Shown one piece after another: positions 7,262 to 16,684 of a stretch of 35,145 nucleotides of DNA. Made by a program: the position numbers and the translations under genes. Numbering within the stretch: the first letter of the stretch is position 1; each line of letters starts with the position of its first letter. The DNA is from Bradyrhizobium sp. AS23.2. Its GTDB lineage: Bacteria > Pseudomonadota > Alphaproteobacteria > Rhizobiales > Xanthobacteraceae. A model generated the notes under the pieces. It worked only from the letters and a program-made list of their open reading frames with translations, did no database searches and was not told where the DNA came from. The stretch lies in assembly GCF_001908185.1 (NCBI RefSeq), contig NZ_LGHM01000128.1:1-35145 (forward strand), given 5' to 3'.

Positions 7262-8674
7262 CTAACGACCGGGCTCCGTCTGCTCCACGCATTGGAACCT
7301 GGCGAGGAAATGCAATCCCGCCACCGCAAGCGCAAACATGAACCAGATCGGATTCTGCCGATCGAGCAGAAAGGTCTCGGTCGTCCCGTAGTACAGGCAG
7401 AACAGCCAGATGGTCAGAAACAGTTTTGCCAGCGCACTGCTGCGGTTGTGAGCCTGGGCGGTCTGGAAGTTATTGAGCGGTGACAGCACGAAGACGAGAA
7501 TGACGAGCATCAGCCCCGGCAGGCCGATTGTGACCGCAAGGTCGAGATAGCTGTTGTGGCTATGGGCGGCGGTCGTCGCCCATTCAGCGCCCTGGGCGGT
7601 CTGCCGCTCTGTCACGCCGTCCCAGAACGCCGCGTAGCCGTGGCCCGTTATGGGCTTTTCGGCAACGGCCCCGAGCGCAAACTGCCAGATGTCGGAGCGG
7701 CCGGTGAAGGTCGGATCGATAGGAAGCAGCCTCGTGACGGCTGCGAGCGCCGGGCTCGCAGCGGTTCCGACCGTGAGCAGGTTCATCGCGATCAGCGGCG
7801 CGAAGCAGATGAGCCGCTTCAGCCACAAGCTTCGCGTTACGAAGACCAGCGATGCGAGCCCGTAGATCGCCAGACACAGCGCCGTCGACGTCTTGCCGCC
7901 GGTCAAGATCAGGAAGATGCCGGCGAGTCCTGCGACCGCGGGGCCCATCACGAACGATCCGGCGGCCCAGAGATAAATGCCGACATAGGCCAGGATGGTC
8001 ATCACCGGCGAGGCAACGTTCTTGTGCCCGAAGCTGCCGCGCCAGTCGCCGGCGAGCTGCGGCTCAGTGAGGTCGAGCGCGGTGTGCATCGAATATTCCG
8101 GCGCAAGGAAGACGCCGAGATAGCAGAGCGCGAGCAGCACGAGCGCAGCAATGCCCAGGCACAAGTTGAAGCTCGGCCGCGTCGGCGGCAGCAGAGGCAA
8201 CAGGACGGCGAGCGACGTCACGCTGGCCGCGAGCACGAAGCGCTGGATCGAGACTCCGCGGCTCTCGGAGAAGAGGATGTTGATCAACAGCCAGCCGACG
8301 AGACAAACATGCAGCGGTGTCACCAGGCTCTTCAGCGCGGGCGCATCGGTGGCGGCGACGAACAGCACCGCGACCGCGGCGAGGAGGCCGAAAACGATGT
8401 AGGTCAGCGCCATGCGCCCGCCGACGACGGCGGTCGCGTCTTCGCTACGCAGGTCCGGAAAGGGATCGAGCGTTACCAGCACCAGTAGCAGGGCCGCAAC
8501 TGCGACGAGGCAGCGCCCCGCCTGCACGGCATTCAGCTTCGCAAACATGTCACGCAGCAGGTGGCCCAGCGATCGGACCTCGGCGTCAATCATGTCTGCG
8601 GCGTTGCGATCCATGCCTCGAGACCAAGATGAGGGCGCGGGATCGCTCGGGCTTAGCCTACCCCCGTTAAGCAT
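7262..8674 (-). CDS. O-antigen ligase/polymerase-like membrane protein
   Basis: This polytopic membrane protein (up to 470 residues, about 11-12 hydrophobic segments from residue 53 on) has the Wzy_C/WaaL signature. A large periplasmic loop holds the GHGYAAFWDG segment and AAHSHNSYLDLAVTIGLPGLM (about residues 366-386), where the conserved His lies. Such proteins join polymer or oligosaccharide blocks delivered on a lipid carrier; ExoQ-type polymerases share the fold. ATG 8674 would overlap the next gene by 22 bp; ATG 8614 (MDRNAADMID) is also possible and removes the overlap. Ligase versus polymerase cannot be decided from sequence, but the neighbours favour an exopolysaccharide polymerase. 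Confidence 0.85.
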   Translation of the reverse strand: MLNGGRLSPSDPAPSSWSRGMDRNAADMIDAEVRSLGHLLRDMFAKLNAVQAGRCLVAVAALLLVLVTLDPFPDLRSEDATAVVGGRMALTYIVFGLLAAVAVLFVAATDAPALKSLVTPLHVCLVGWLLINILFSESRGVSIQRFVLAASVTSLAVLLPLLPPTRPSFNLCLGIAALVLLALCYLGVFLAPEYSMHTALDLTEPQLAGDWRGSFGHKNVASPVMTILAYVGIYLWAAGSFVMGPAVAGLAGIFLILTGGKTSTALCLAIYGLASLVFVTRSLWLKRLICFAPLIAMNLLTVGTAASPALAAVTRLLPIDPTFTGRSDIWQFALGAVAEKPITGHGYAAFWDGVTERQTAQGAEWATTAAHSHNSYLDLAVTIGLPGLMLVILVFVLSPLNNFQTAQAHNRSSALAKLFLTIWLFCLYYGTTETFLLDRQNPIWFMFALAVAGLHFLARFQCVEQTEPGR

Positions 8675-9738
8675 CCGTCAACCGGCATGCCGGATGCGGC
8701 TGGCGCCCTGGCCGCCTTTTGTTTCCCCGCCACGCTTCGCGCGATCTCGTAATATTGCAGCGCCCGCTGCTCGAGCGTGAGATTGTCGAGCACATAGCCG
8801 CGCGGATCGAATGTATCAGCGGCGCACCCGGCCCAGAAATCCTCCCAGCCCGCCTCGAACCCCGCGATGTCGACGAACCTGGCGCCGCAACGGTCATCCC
8901 AATATGGCACCGACGACACCGGCTCGAACCTCACCCGGTGCGGATAATAATCGGGGTCCCGCCACGGGCCGCCGGGATTCCAGGCAAACACCGGCACGCC
9001 GCAGGACAAGGCCTGCTGATAGGCAATGCCCTGGCTCTCGTTCTGGCACAGGAAGATCATCGCACGCGAACGCGCCAGCGCGGCCTGATAGTCTTCTTCC
9101 TTGTAGCTGCCGTAACGCAGTTCCGTGAACGAGCGGCCCTCCTTGATGAGCCGGGCGCGGACCGGCTCGACCAGCTCCGGCGCATAGCGCTCACGATCCC
9201 AGTGGACCTTGTCGTAGATCAGGACGTCGACGGTCTTTTGCGACGGACGCGACGGCGCCCAGAGATCCGTGTCGATGCCGACCGGCCAGGCCTCCGTGTC
9301 GGGCCAATACGGCCGGTACATATCGGCATACCAATCGCCGGGCACCACAACCTTCTTGACCGGCAGCCGCTTGAACAGGTCGGGATCGTCGAGCGGATGA
9401 TTGTGGGCGGCGACGCCAAGCAGGATCGGGTTCTTCCACGCGAACTTGTCGAGCAGGAAGGTGCGGCCGATGATGCACGCGACCTCCTCGTGATGCTTCG
9501 CGATATGGCGATAGTCGTTGACGCGGTAGCGGATGCCGAGCCGGTCGAGCCCCGCACAGAGATTGAGGAACACGCGAAGCTGTCCGCTCATGCGCGGCTC
9601 GCCGATCAGCATGCGACGCGCCAGGCGCCGCAGATGTCGGTCACCGGGAAACCAGCGGTCGTCCTTGTCCTCGTAGAAGAGGTTGAGGACCATGTCGTCG
9701 GGATCGTAATCGAACGTCTTTGCGGGCACTGGGTTCAT
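8653..9738 (-). CDS. Glycosyltransferase, GT-B (family 1-like)
   Basis: This protein of about 361 residues has no membrane segment and shows a GT-B C-terminal pattern. A Rossmann-like strand VDVLIYDKVHWDRE is followed by ARSRAMIFLCQNESQGIAYQQALSCGVPVFAWNPGG, where the Glu-rich loop corresponds to the nucleotide-sugar site of GT4-like enzymes. It probably adds one sugar to the lipid-linked repeat unit; donor and acceptor are unknown. Start choice is uncertain. ATG 9738 (MNPVPAKTFDYD) is taken, ATG 9759 and TTG 9792 are in frame, and none has a clear ribosome site. The 3' end abuts or overlaps the ligase-like gene, suggesting one transcript. Confidence 0.78.
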   Translation of the reverse strand: MNPVPAKTFDYDPDDMVLNLFYEDKDDRWFPGDRHLRRLARRMLIGEPRMSGQLRVFLNLCAGLDRLGIRYRVNDYRHIAKHHEEVACIIGRTFLLDKFAWKNPILLGVAAHNHPLDDPDLFKRLPVKKVVVPGDWYADMYRPYWPDTEAWPVGIDTDLWAPSRPSQKTVDVLIYDKVHWDRERYAPELVEPVRARLIKEGRSFTELRYGSYKEEDYQAALARSRAMIFLCQNESQGIAYQQALSCGVPVFAWNPGGPWRDPDYYPHRVRFEPVSSVPYWDDRCGARFVDIAGFEAGWEDFWAGCAADTFDPRGYVLDNLTLEQRALQYYEIARSVAGKQKAARAPAASGMPVDGCLTGVG

Positions 9739-9880
9739 CCGCGGCAATCGGGTCCTCATTCTCGCATGGGACCAGCTACCGCACTCTTCCAAATTTGCGA
9801 CAGGCTTAATGCTCCCGGCTTAACGCTAATCTACGAAACCGCAGCAGCGCAGGTCCTCCCGGAAACGATTCCACCGTAAT

Positions 9881-10963
9881 ATGGGTGTCATCCGCAGCGG
9901 CCGACGTTGCGATCGCTGGCGTCGCCAGCTCGGCATATGCGCCCTGGTTAACAGAACCTTAAATACGAGCCGCAGCTTGATCACCGCCGAAGACATTCTC
10001 GAATTGCCGGCCAGCTCGCGCGTGACGACAGGCCTGAGCGTTCCGCTGCCGACAAGCGCGGCCGGATCGGTGTCCGTCGTCATCCCCGCCAAGAACGTTG
10101 CGGCCTATGTCGGCGAAACCATCGCAAGCGCACTGACGCAACGCGAGATCACCGAAGTGATCGTCGTGGACGACGGTTCGACCGACGGTACCGCTTCGAT
10201 CGTCCTTGGCATCCGTGATCCGCGGCTGCGCCTGATGACCAACGACTCCGCCGGCGTATCAGCCGCGCGCAATTTCGGCGCGCGACATGCGAGCGGCGAC
10301 TGGCTCCTCTTCCTCGATGCCGACGACCGCCTGCGCCCCGGCGCGGTGGCGGCACTGCTGGCCGCAGCGCGCGGTGCTCCCCGCGCGGTTCTCGTCTACG
10401 GCGACTACAATACGATCGACAGCGAGGGACGGCAGATCGGCCGGCGCGACCTCTTGAAAGGACGCCGCAAGCCGTCCGGCGACGTGCTGACGCGGCTCGC
10501 GGCAGGCAATTTCATCGTCAATGGCGGCATCGCGCTCGCACGCGCAGAGGCCTTCCGCGCCATAGGCGGCTTCGACGTCTCCCTCAGATATTGCGAAGAC
10601 TGGCACTGCTGGTGCCGCCTCGCCGCGATCGGCGAGTTCGAGTTCGCACCCGGACTCCTGCTCGACTATCGCTTGCATACGGCCAACACCATGAACGCGG
10701 CGGTGCGGACGCCGCAGGATTTCTTTCCGGCGATCGCGCGAATCTTTGACGACGGGTTGATCCTGGCGCGACTGCCGGAGGGTACGGCCGCCAGGCTGCG
10801 CCAGGCTGCCGAGATTCATCTCGTCACCTATTCGGCGATGCAAGCGGTCCGCTTCGGCAGGTATCGCGAAGCCTTCACCTATCTCGGGATGATCGGCCGC
10901 CGATCGCTCAAATCGTTGCCGCGCTCGGCGCTCCGGGTGGTCCTCGCCTGTTTCGGCATCTAG
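9881..10963 (+). CDS. Family 2 glycosyltransferase
   Basis: This is a GT-A enzyme. SVSVVIPAKNVAAYVGETIASAL begins near residue 63, followed by EVIVVDDGSTDGTAS and the metal-binding WLLFLDADDRLRPG. EDWHCWCRLA supplies the conserved ED motif. It has no membrane segment; a short hydrophobic tail (ALRVVLACFGI) ends the protein. It likely acts at the cytoplasmic membrane on a lipid-linked sugar. ATG 9881 is the longest option, but residues 1-32 look non-coding (Arg-rich, over a GGTTAACAGAACCTTAA stretch typical of promoters). TTG 9977 may be the true start, giving 328 residues. It is divergent from the 8653-9738 gene. Confidence 0.85.
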   Translation: MGVIRSGRRCDRWRRQLGICALVNRTLNTSRSLITAEDILELPASSRVTTGLSVPLPTSAAGSVSVVIPAKNVAAYVGETIASALTQREITEVIVVDDGSTDGTASIVLGIRDPRLRLMTNDSAGVSAARNFGARHASGDWLLFLDADDRLRPGAVAALLAAARGAPRAVLVYGDYNTIDSEGRQIGRRDLLKGRRKPSGDVLTRLAAGNFIVNGGIALARAEAFRAIGGFDVSLRYCEDWHCWCRLAAIGEFEFAPGLLLDYRLHTANTMNAAVRTPQDFFPAIARIFDDGLILARLPEGTAARLRQAAEIHLVTYSAMQAVRFGRYREAFTYLGMIGRRSLKSLPRSALRVVLACFGI

Positions 10964-10978
10964 TCCATCACAGCGGCG

Positions 10979-12007
10979 TCAGGACACGATCTTCGAGGCC
11001 TCATAAGGCTTCGGCTCGATGCCGACCGCCGCGAGCATGGAGCCGAGCGCGACCATCACGGGATGCATGGCGACGACGGCCTTCGACGACGGCAGCAGAC
11101 CGGCCGCGCGCACCAGCGACAGCGGCAGCCGTCCCAGCATCCGCGCGTACACCCGCGCCCGGGCTCCCGCGCCCTGCGCGGCCTTGTACTCCACACGATA
11201 GTTGATCGCACCGATGCGCAGGCCACGCTTTGCGATCCAGCCGAGGCTGGTGCGGCTCTGCGGCACGGTCTCGGTGATGACCGCCTCAGCCGTCCAGTGG
11301 AAGGTCATGCCGGCATCGCGACACCGCGAGAAGAAATCGCAGTCGCCGCCGCCAAGGAAGTTGAAGCGCAGATCGAAGGCAGGACGGCCAAACCGCTCGA
11401 ACGCCGCGCGGGTGATCAGGCAATTGCCGCAGCCATAGATCAGCGGCACCGCGCCGCTGTAATCATAGGCGGGACAGAAAGCCGGATGACGCGACAGCCA
11501 GGGCTGACTGTCGTCGTCGAAGACCGGCAGCACCGGTCCGCCGACGATGTCGGCGCCGGTCGCCTCCGCGGTGCGAACCATCAGCTCGAGCCAGTCGGGC
11601 GAGGCGATCTCGTCATCGTCGATCATCAGGAAGCGGGTCGCGGCCGGAAACAGTGCCTGCGCCGTCTCGAACGCGGCGTTGATTGCCTGGCAATTGCCCT
11701 GGCGCTTCTCGACGAGGCAGATGCCCTGGAGCCTGCCATCGGCCAGAAACTCGGCGGCGACCGGCGCGCTCTCGCGCCGCGCGGCATCGTTCTCGACCAT
11801 GACGACGGCAAAGGAGCGCGGAGTGCGCTGGCTCGCGACCGATTCCAGAGTCAGCCGCAGATGCTGCGGGCGGCGGAAGCAGGGAATGCAGACGACGATG
11901 CCGACCGACAGGTCGATGACGCGGGAGCTCGCCGCGATCTCCCGGTTGGGATCGCTTACGGCATCCGAGAGCCGGCTGGCGGACAGGTCTGTCGGGATCA
12001 TGGTCAT
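10979..12007 (-). CDS. Family 2 glycosyltransferase
   Basis: This second GT-A enzyme (342 residues from ATG 12007) has VGIVVCIPCFRRPQHLRLTLES at the start of the fold, then AATRFLMIDDDEIASPDWLE (the DxD-type site), a CGNCLITRAAFERFG segment, and GGGDCDFFSRCRDAG in the place of the usual ED motif. The sugar is unknown. ATG 12007 or 12001 is preferred over longer starts up to 12145, because those residues are low-complexity and the fold begins about 28 residues later. It is convergent with the glycosyltransferase at 9881-10963 (15 bp apart) and divergent from the methyltransferase gene. Confidence 0.85.
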   Translation of the reverse strand: MTMIPTDLSASRLSDAVSDPNREIAASSRVIDLSVGIVVCIPCFRRPQHLRLTLESVASQRTPRSFAVVMVENDAARRESAPVAAEFLADGRLQGICLVEKRQGNCQAINAAFETAQALFPAATRFLMIDDDEIASPDWLELMVRTAEATGADIVGGPVLPVFDDDSQPWLSRHPAFCPAYDYSGAVPLIYGCGNCLITRAAFERFGRPAFDLRFNFLGGGDCDFFSRCRDAGMTFHWTAEAVITETVPQSRTSLGWIAKRGLRIGAINYRVEYKAAQGAGARARVYARMLGRLPLSLVRAAGLLPSSKAVVAMHPVMVALGSMLAAVGIEPKPYEASKIVS

Positions 12008-12413
12008 GGCGTTCTTGATGTCCGAGATATATTGAAAAAGCCCTGCTTCAATCGCGCGGATCGTCGCCGACCCGCGACGGCACATCGCCCCGGGACAGAT
12101 GCGTCCCAAAATGAACGGCCGGCCCGGAGCGCGGGATGGCGCCACGCTGGCCGATCACCCCCGTCCCGCCCCAACACGATGCACTTAACCGCTTTCGCGT
12201 GTTTCTCCTGCGAAAACTTGCGCGCATGATAGTGCAATTTGCAGTCCATCGCGCTGGCGACGGCTCGACATGAACGATGCCGTAGTTAACGCAAATGCGC
12301 ATTAACGCGGCCGTAAGCACCGCGACCGGTGAAGGGCCGCGGCGTCAGATTTGCTCTTCGGGGACGCGAGACTTTTCCTGTAAATTTGAATCGAACAAGC
12401 TCGGTCAGAGAAT
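12008..12413. other. Divergent intergenic region, 406 bp
   Basis: The region separates the minus-strand glycosyltransferase from the plus-strand methyltransferase and must hold both promoters. I see no credible gene in it. It contains GTTAAC and ATTAACG half-sites at 12285-12307 around the palindrome AATGCGCATT (12294-12303), which could be an operator. I cannot assign a regulator. Confidence 0.4.
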
Positions 12414-13214
12414 ATGAACAAGCCAGCCACGATCGATTTCGCGACAGCCACGGCGATCAGTGTTCCCGCGGCCGCTGCACATACCCCGGCGCTGCACGAT
12501 CTGATTCCCGGCGAAGCCCGCGACAGCCTGCTCGCCGTTCACGACGTGCTGCGCGGCGAGCTGCCACAGGGCCGGCTCGCCATTTATGAAGCCGGCGGCG
12601 GCTCGTGCAGCGTTCTGCCGACGGAGTTGCTGAGCCGCAGCCACGTCACCGTCGTCGACATCGACGAGGACCAGGTCCGCAACAACACCTACGCGGACGA
12701 GGCGATCCTCGGCGACGTGCAGACCTACCGCTTCGGGCGCGAAACCTTCGATCTCGTGATCTGCTACAACGTGATCGAACATCTGCCCAACGTCGACGCT
12801 GCGCTCCTGAATTTCCGTGATGCGCTCAAGCCCGGCGGGATGATCCTGATCGGCGCGCCCAATCCGCGCTCGCTCTCCGGCGTCGTCACCAAATATTCGC
12901 CGCACTGGTTTCACGTCTGGTTCTACCGGCACATCCGCGGCATCAAGGATGCCGGCCTGCCCGGTGAGCCGCCGTTCCCGACCTTCTTCCATCCGCTGGT
13001 GACGCTGCCCCGGCTCGAGGCGTTCGCGGCCGCCAATGGCCTTGAGATGAGCTACCGCCGTGAGGTCGAGAGTCCACGCTATCCCGAGATGCGCAGGCGC
13101 AGGCCGCTGTTCGCCGCTTTGGTCGATGCCGGCGCCGCTGTGCTGAACGCCGTGCTCCCCCGCGGCACCGACGTCCGCCACGGCGACTATCACGTCATCC
13201 TGCGGAAGCGCTGA
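12414..13214 (+). CDS. Class I SAM-dependent methyltransferase
   Basis: This 266-residue protein has a Methyltransf_11/25-type Rossmann fold. Motif I is IYEAGGGSCSVLP, a variant of ExGxGxG, near residues 57-69. The acidic loop is VTVVDIDEDQV, and post-I and motif II are FDLVICYNVIEHLPNVDAAL and LKPGGMILIGAPNP. The C-terminal part (WFHVWFYRHIRG, FPTFFHPLVTL) resembles methyltransferases found with glycan clusters. O-methylation of a sugar is likely from context; the acceptor is unknown. The ATG follows a weak CAGAG. It is separated from the co-polymerase gene by 279 bp with no gene, which probably carries a second promoter. Confidence 0.82.
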   Translation: MNKPATIDFATATAISVPAAAAHTPALHDLIPGEARDSLLAVHDVLRGELPQGRLAIYEAGGGSCSVLPTELLSRSHVTVVDIDEDQVRNNTYADEAILGDVQTYRFGRETFDLVICYNVIEHLPNVDAALLNFRDALKPGGMILIGAPNPRSLSGVVTKYSPHWFHVWFYRHIRGIKDAGLPGEPPFPTFFHPLVTLPRLEAFAAANGLEMSYRREVESPRYPEMRRRRPLFAALVDAGAAVLNAVLPRGTDVRHGDYHVILRKR

Positions 13215-13493
13215 CGGCGATGACGCGCGCGCGGCCTATCGCTGGGCGAGCGGAGCCTCGCGGCCATGCCGCGCGCGGTAACGAACCGTTAATCTCTGAG
13301 GGCGCGCCTCACAGCGGCGCGCCGAAATGTGGCGTGCGCTTAAACGCTTTGTTTGCCATTTCGGTGAATAGTCCCTCAATGAGTATGGTTAATTTTCCCT
13401 GTTGCGTTGATTGGGCACCTATATCCCGGGTGCGTGGCGTAGAGCGAAGAGTAACCCCTCAGCCCGCGGCAGTTGGAATGAAAGCTGGGGATC

Positions 13494-15866
13494 ATGCTGG
13501 ACTATAACCAGCCAATAGAGCGGGCCAGACCGGATGCTCCGCAACAGAGGCCTCAGGCCGGCTTCAACGTGCTGGAGCTCGTCAACCTGCTCTGGCGGCG
13601 AAAGGTCGCGATTGCCGCCGCCGCCCTGCTCGGCGCGACGCTTGCCGTTACCATCGGCAAGAGCCTGACGCCCCGATACACCGCCACCGCACAGCTCTAT
13701 GTCGACCCGCGCGAGCTTCAGCTCGTCGATCGCGAACTCACGCCGCGCGCGCAGGACGTCTCCGGCATGTCCATGGTGGTGGAGAGCCAGGCGCGCCTGA
13801 TCACCTCCAACAGCGTTCTGCTCCAGGTGATCCAGCAGGCCAATCTCGACAAGGATCCCGAATTCGGCGGCGGCGACAGCAAAAGCCTGATGTCGTCGCT
13901 GCTCGGCCTGATCGGCCTTCAGCCCCGCGCGCCCTCCGCGGCGGACAAGAAGGAAGCGCAACTTGCGGCGCTTGACGCGCTGAACAGGCACATCACGATC
14001 CGCAAGACCGACAAGAGCTTCATCGTCGACATCGAGGTCTGGGCGACCGATCCCGCGAAGGCGGCGATGCTCGCCAACACGCTGACCAACGCCTACCTCA
14101 CGGAATCCCGCAATTCGCAGGCTTCGGCCGCACGGCGCGCCACCAGCGATCTCTCCGGCCGCCTGAAGGAGCTGCGCGAGCGGCTGCGCAACGCCGAGAC
14201 TGCGCTCGCGACCTACAAGGCTCAGAACAATTTCGTCGGCACCCAGGACGCACTGATCAGCGACCAGCAGCTCTCCTCCAGCAACGCGCGGCTTTCCGCG
14301 GCCCGTGCGGCGACGATGGATGCGCAGGCACGGCTCGACCAGATCGAGGCCAGCCGGCGTACGGCGGCGGATGCCGGCGCAATTCCCGAGGCGCTGCAAT
14401 CGCCGACCATCGCGAACCTGCGCGCGCAATATGCCGATGCGCGCAAGAAATATGCAGAGCAGACCGGCGAGCTTGGCCCGCGCCATCCGGCGCTGCGCCA
14501 GACCGAGAAGCAGGTCGAGGATCTCAAGCGCACGATTAGCGAGGAGATCGATCGCTTCGCCCAGGCCGCCAAGAACGATTTGACGCGCGCCCGCGACTAC
14601 GAGGCCTCACTCAACCGGGCGCTGGAAGCACAGAAGCGGCAGAGCCTCCAGCTCAGCCAGGCCGCCGTGCGCCTGCGCGAACTCGAGCGCGAGGCCGACG
14701 CCAGCCGCGATGTCTATCAATCATTCCTCAAGCGCTCGCGCGAGACCGAGGAACAGGAAAGCCTGAACACCTCGGCAGCGCGGGTCATCGGCGAAGCTAC
14801 GGTGCCGCAGCGGCGCTCGTTCCCGCCGGCGATGAGCATATTCGCCATGATCGGCCTGATCTTCGGCGCGCTCGCTGCTTCGAGCTGGTTCGTCGCGGCT
14901 GAATTCCTGTTCGCCGGCGCGGCCGCGCCGGCGCCGGAGCCGGCCCGTCCCCAGCGCACGCCTGCGCCTCCGCCTCCCCGAGCTCCGGAGATTTCGCGGG
15001 CTCCCGAGGTCGCAGAGCCTCAGCAGGTTTCGCTAGCCCCGGAAGTTGCGCAGACCCCGCCCGAACTTGCGGCGCCACCGCTGCAACCTTCGATGGTCGA
15101 AAAGCCCCTGATCGAAAAGCCGCTGATCGCGCGCCTCCAGGAGGCCGACGTCCTCCACACGCTGGGCGCCATCCTCGCGACCGGCGGCGGCGTCGACCTC
15201 ACCCGCCTCGGCTGGCCGACGCTACGCCCCGGCTTTCCCCTGACGACGCTGCTCAACGCCTGGCGCGACATGCGCGGCGCAGTGGCCCGGCGTGCCGACA
15301 ACAAGGCGACGCCGGTCATCGCGCTGGTCGGTGCCGGCGAGACCGTCGGGCGCAGCGTGACGGCGCTGAACTTTGCGCTCGCAGCGTCGCGTGACGGCGC
15401 CCGTGTGCTGATGATCGATGCCGATCATCAGGCACACTCGCTCTCCAACAAGCTCAACCCTACCAGCAAAAGCGAACCAAGCAGGCTCGGCTGGCTCTCG
15501 ATCGGCAGCAAGGCCGCGCGCGAGATCAAGACGGTCAACGGCATCTCGGTGCTGCCGGCTGCGGAGAACGATGCCGGCAAGGCGGCCGACGCCATCCGCA
15601 AGGCCATTGCGCAGGCACGCTCCGCCGGCGGCTATGACCTCGTGATCCTCGACGGCCCCGCAATGCCGCTCGCGGCTCGCGGCCGCAAGCTGCTCGATGA
15701 CGCCGACGCGCTGGTGGCGGTGCTGCCGACCAGCCTCGACATCAACGACAGCCTGGAAGAGATCTTGACCGCACTCGGCCACGCCGAGCGCAAGCTCGTC
15801 GGCGTCGTGCTCGACGAGCTCACCCCCGCAACCCAAGCGCGCCAGCGAGGCCGACAATATGCTTGA
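13494..15866 (+). CDS. GumC/ExoP-type polysaccharide co-polymerase, degenerate kinase domain
   Basis: This is an inner-membrane Wzz/PCP-2a protein of 790 residues. Domains in order: Wzz region with TM1 (about 36-58), long periplasmic coiled coil (about 190-430), a P-rich motif and TM2 (VPQRRSFPPAMSIFAMIGLIFGALAAS, about 440-470), a Pro-rich linker (478-540), and a BY-kinase-like ATPase domain (about 600-770). The last is atypical: the P-loop reads GAGETVGRSV near 612-621, with Arg for the essential Lys, and Walker A' reads MIDADHQ, although Walker B (LVILDGP) remains. The C-terminus has one Tyr and no Tyr cluster. It probably sets polymer length and export without autophosphorylation. ATG 13494 follows GGGG; the stop overlaps the next gene by 8 bp. 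Confidence 0.9.
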   Translation: MLDYNQPIERARPDAPQQRPQAGFNVLELVNLLWRRKVAIAAAALLGATLAVTIGKSLTPRYTATAQLYVDPRELQLVDRELTPRAQDVSGMSMVVESQARLITSNSVLLQVIQQANLDKDPEFGGGDSKSLMSSLLGLIGLQPRAPSAADKKEAQLAALDALNRHITIRKTDKSFIVDIEVWATDPAKAAMLANTLTNAYLTESRNSQASAARRATSDLSGRLKELRERLRNAETALATYKAQNNFVGTQDALISDQQLSSSNARLSAARAATMDAQARLDQIEASRRTAADAGAIPEALQSPTIANLRAQYADARKKYAEQTGELGPRHPALRQTEKQVEDLKRTISEEIDRFAQAAKNDLTRARDYEASLNRALEAQKRQSLQLSQAAVRLRELEREADASRDVYQSFLKRSRETEEQESLNTSAARVIGEATVPQRRSFPPAMSIFAMIGLIFGALAASSWFVAAEFLFAGAAAPAPEPARPQRTPAPPPPRAPEISRAPEVAEPQQVSLAPEVAQTPPELAAPPLQPSMVEKPLIEKPLIARLQEADVLHTLGAILATGGGVDLTRLGWPTLRPGFPLTTLLNAWRDMRGAVARRADNKATPVIALVGAGETVGRSVTALNFALAASRDGARVLMIDADHQAHSLSNKLNPTSKSEPSRLGWLSIGSKAAREIKTVNGISVLPAAENDAGKAADAIRKAIAQARSAGGYDLVILDGPAMPLAARGRKLLDDADALVAVLPTSLDINDSLEEILTALGHAERKLVGVVLDELTPATQARQRGRQYA

Positions 15867-16665
15867 GCGCCGCGTCAATCTCGAAGGCCGGGCCGCAACC
15901 GCCGACGTACCGCGCGTCACCGTCGGCGGCCTCCGCATGGCCGCACTCGACCTGGAAGCGACCGCCGACTTCATGATCGAGGCCACCGATCCGCGCCATC
16001 GCATCGGCCGTCCCCTCTACCTGACCTCCGCCAACGGCGAGGTGCTGGCGCGCTGCTCGACGGAGCCGCAGACCGAACGCTTGTTCCGCGCCGCCGACCT
16101 GATCAATGCCGACGGCCAGCCGCTGGTGGCAGCCTCGAAGCTGCAATCCTGGTTCCCGCTGCCCGAGCGCGTCGCGACCACGGATTTGTTCCACATCGTC
16201 GCACGCAAGGCGGAAGCGCTCGGCCGCACCTTCTACATGTTCGGCGCCAGCGAGGCCGAGAACGCCGCTGCGGTCGAGAACGTCCAGAAGATGTATCCGA
16301 ACCTCAAGATCGTCGGGCACAGCCACGGCTATCTCCGTGGCGACGCTCTGCGCGCGAAAGTCGAAGAGATCAACGCGCTCGCGCCGGATTATCTGTGGGT
16401 CGCGCTCGGTGTGCCCAACGAACAGGCTTTTGTCGAGGAATTCACACCGCTTATGTCCAATGTTGGCGTTATCAAGACGTCGGGCGGATTGTTCAACTTT
16501 TTATCGGGCAGCAGGTCCCGCGCGCCGCAATGGATGCAGAAGATCGGACTCGAATGGGCCTGGCGCACCTGGCTCGAGCCACGCCGGCTGCTCTGGCGCT
16601 ATTTGACCACCAACCCCCGCGCGCTCTATCTTCTCTTCAGCCGCAACCGGCCTTTCAATCGCTGA
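15859..16665 (+). CDS. WecG/TagA/CpsF-family glycosyltransferase
   Basis: This 268-residue member of the family adds an N-acetylhexosamine (ManNAc in the type enzyme) or a related sugar to an undecaprenyl-linked acceptor at the inner membrane. Visible motifs are LTSANGEVLARCS, LINADGQPLVAASKL (the conserved Asp-Gly region), FYMFGASE, GHSHGYL, LWVALGVPNEQAFVEE, KTSGGLFNFLSGSRSRAPQWMQKIGLEWAWRTWLEPRRL and the basic tail YLLFSRNRPF. ATG 15859 overlaps the co-polymerase stop (ATGCTTGA) and follows GAGG, so translation is probably coupled. The actual sugar is not predictable. Confidence 0.92.
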   Translation: MLERRVNLEGRAATADVPRVTVGGLRMAALDLEATADFMIEATDPRHRIGRPLYLTSANGEVLARCSTEPQTERLFRAADLINADGQPLVAASKLQSWFPLPERVATTDLFHIVARKAEALGRTFYMFGASEAENAAAVENVQKMYPNLKIVGHSHGYLRGDALRAKVEEINALAPDYLWVALGVPNEQAFVEEFTPLMSNVGVIKTSGGLFNFLSGSRSRAPQWMQKIGLEWAWRTWLEPRRLLWRYLTTNPRALYLLFSRNRPFNR

Positions 16666-16684
16666 AAGAAGAGTGGAAGACGAC

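Noticed and set aside
8719..9879. Plus-strand open frame opposite the glycosyltransferase gene
   Set aside because: The Arg/Ile/Val-rich, low-complexity translation matches no family I recognise, while the minus strand shows a clear GT-B pattern.
13215..13493. Small plus-strand ORF before the co-polymerase gene
   Set aside because: It lies in an AT-richer stretch with promoter-like composition, overlaps the co-polymerase start, and has no motif or ribosome site.
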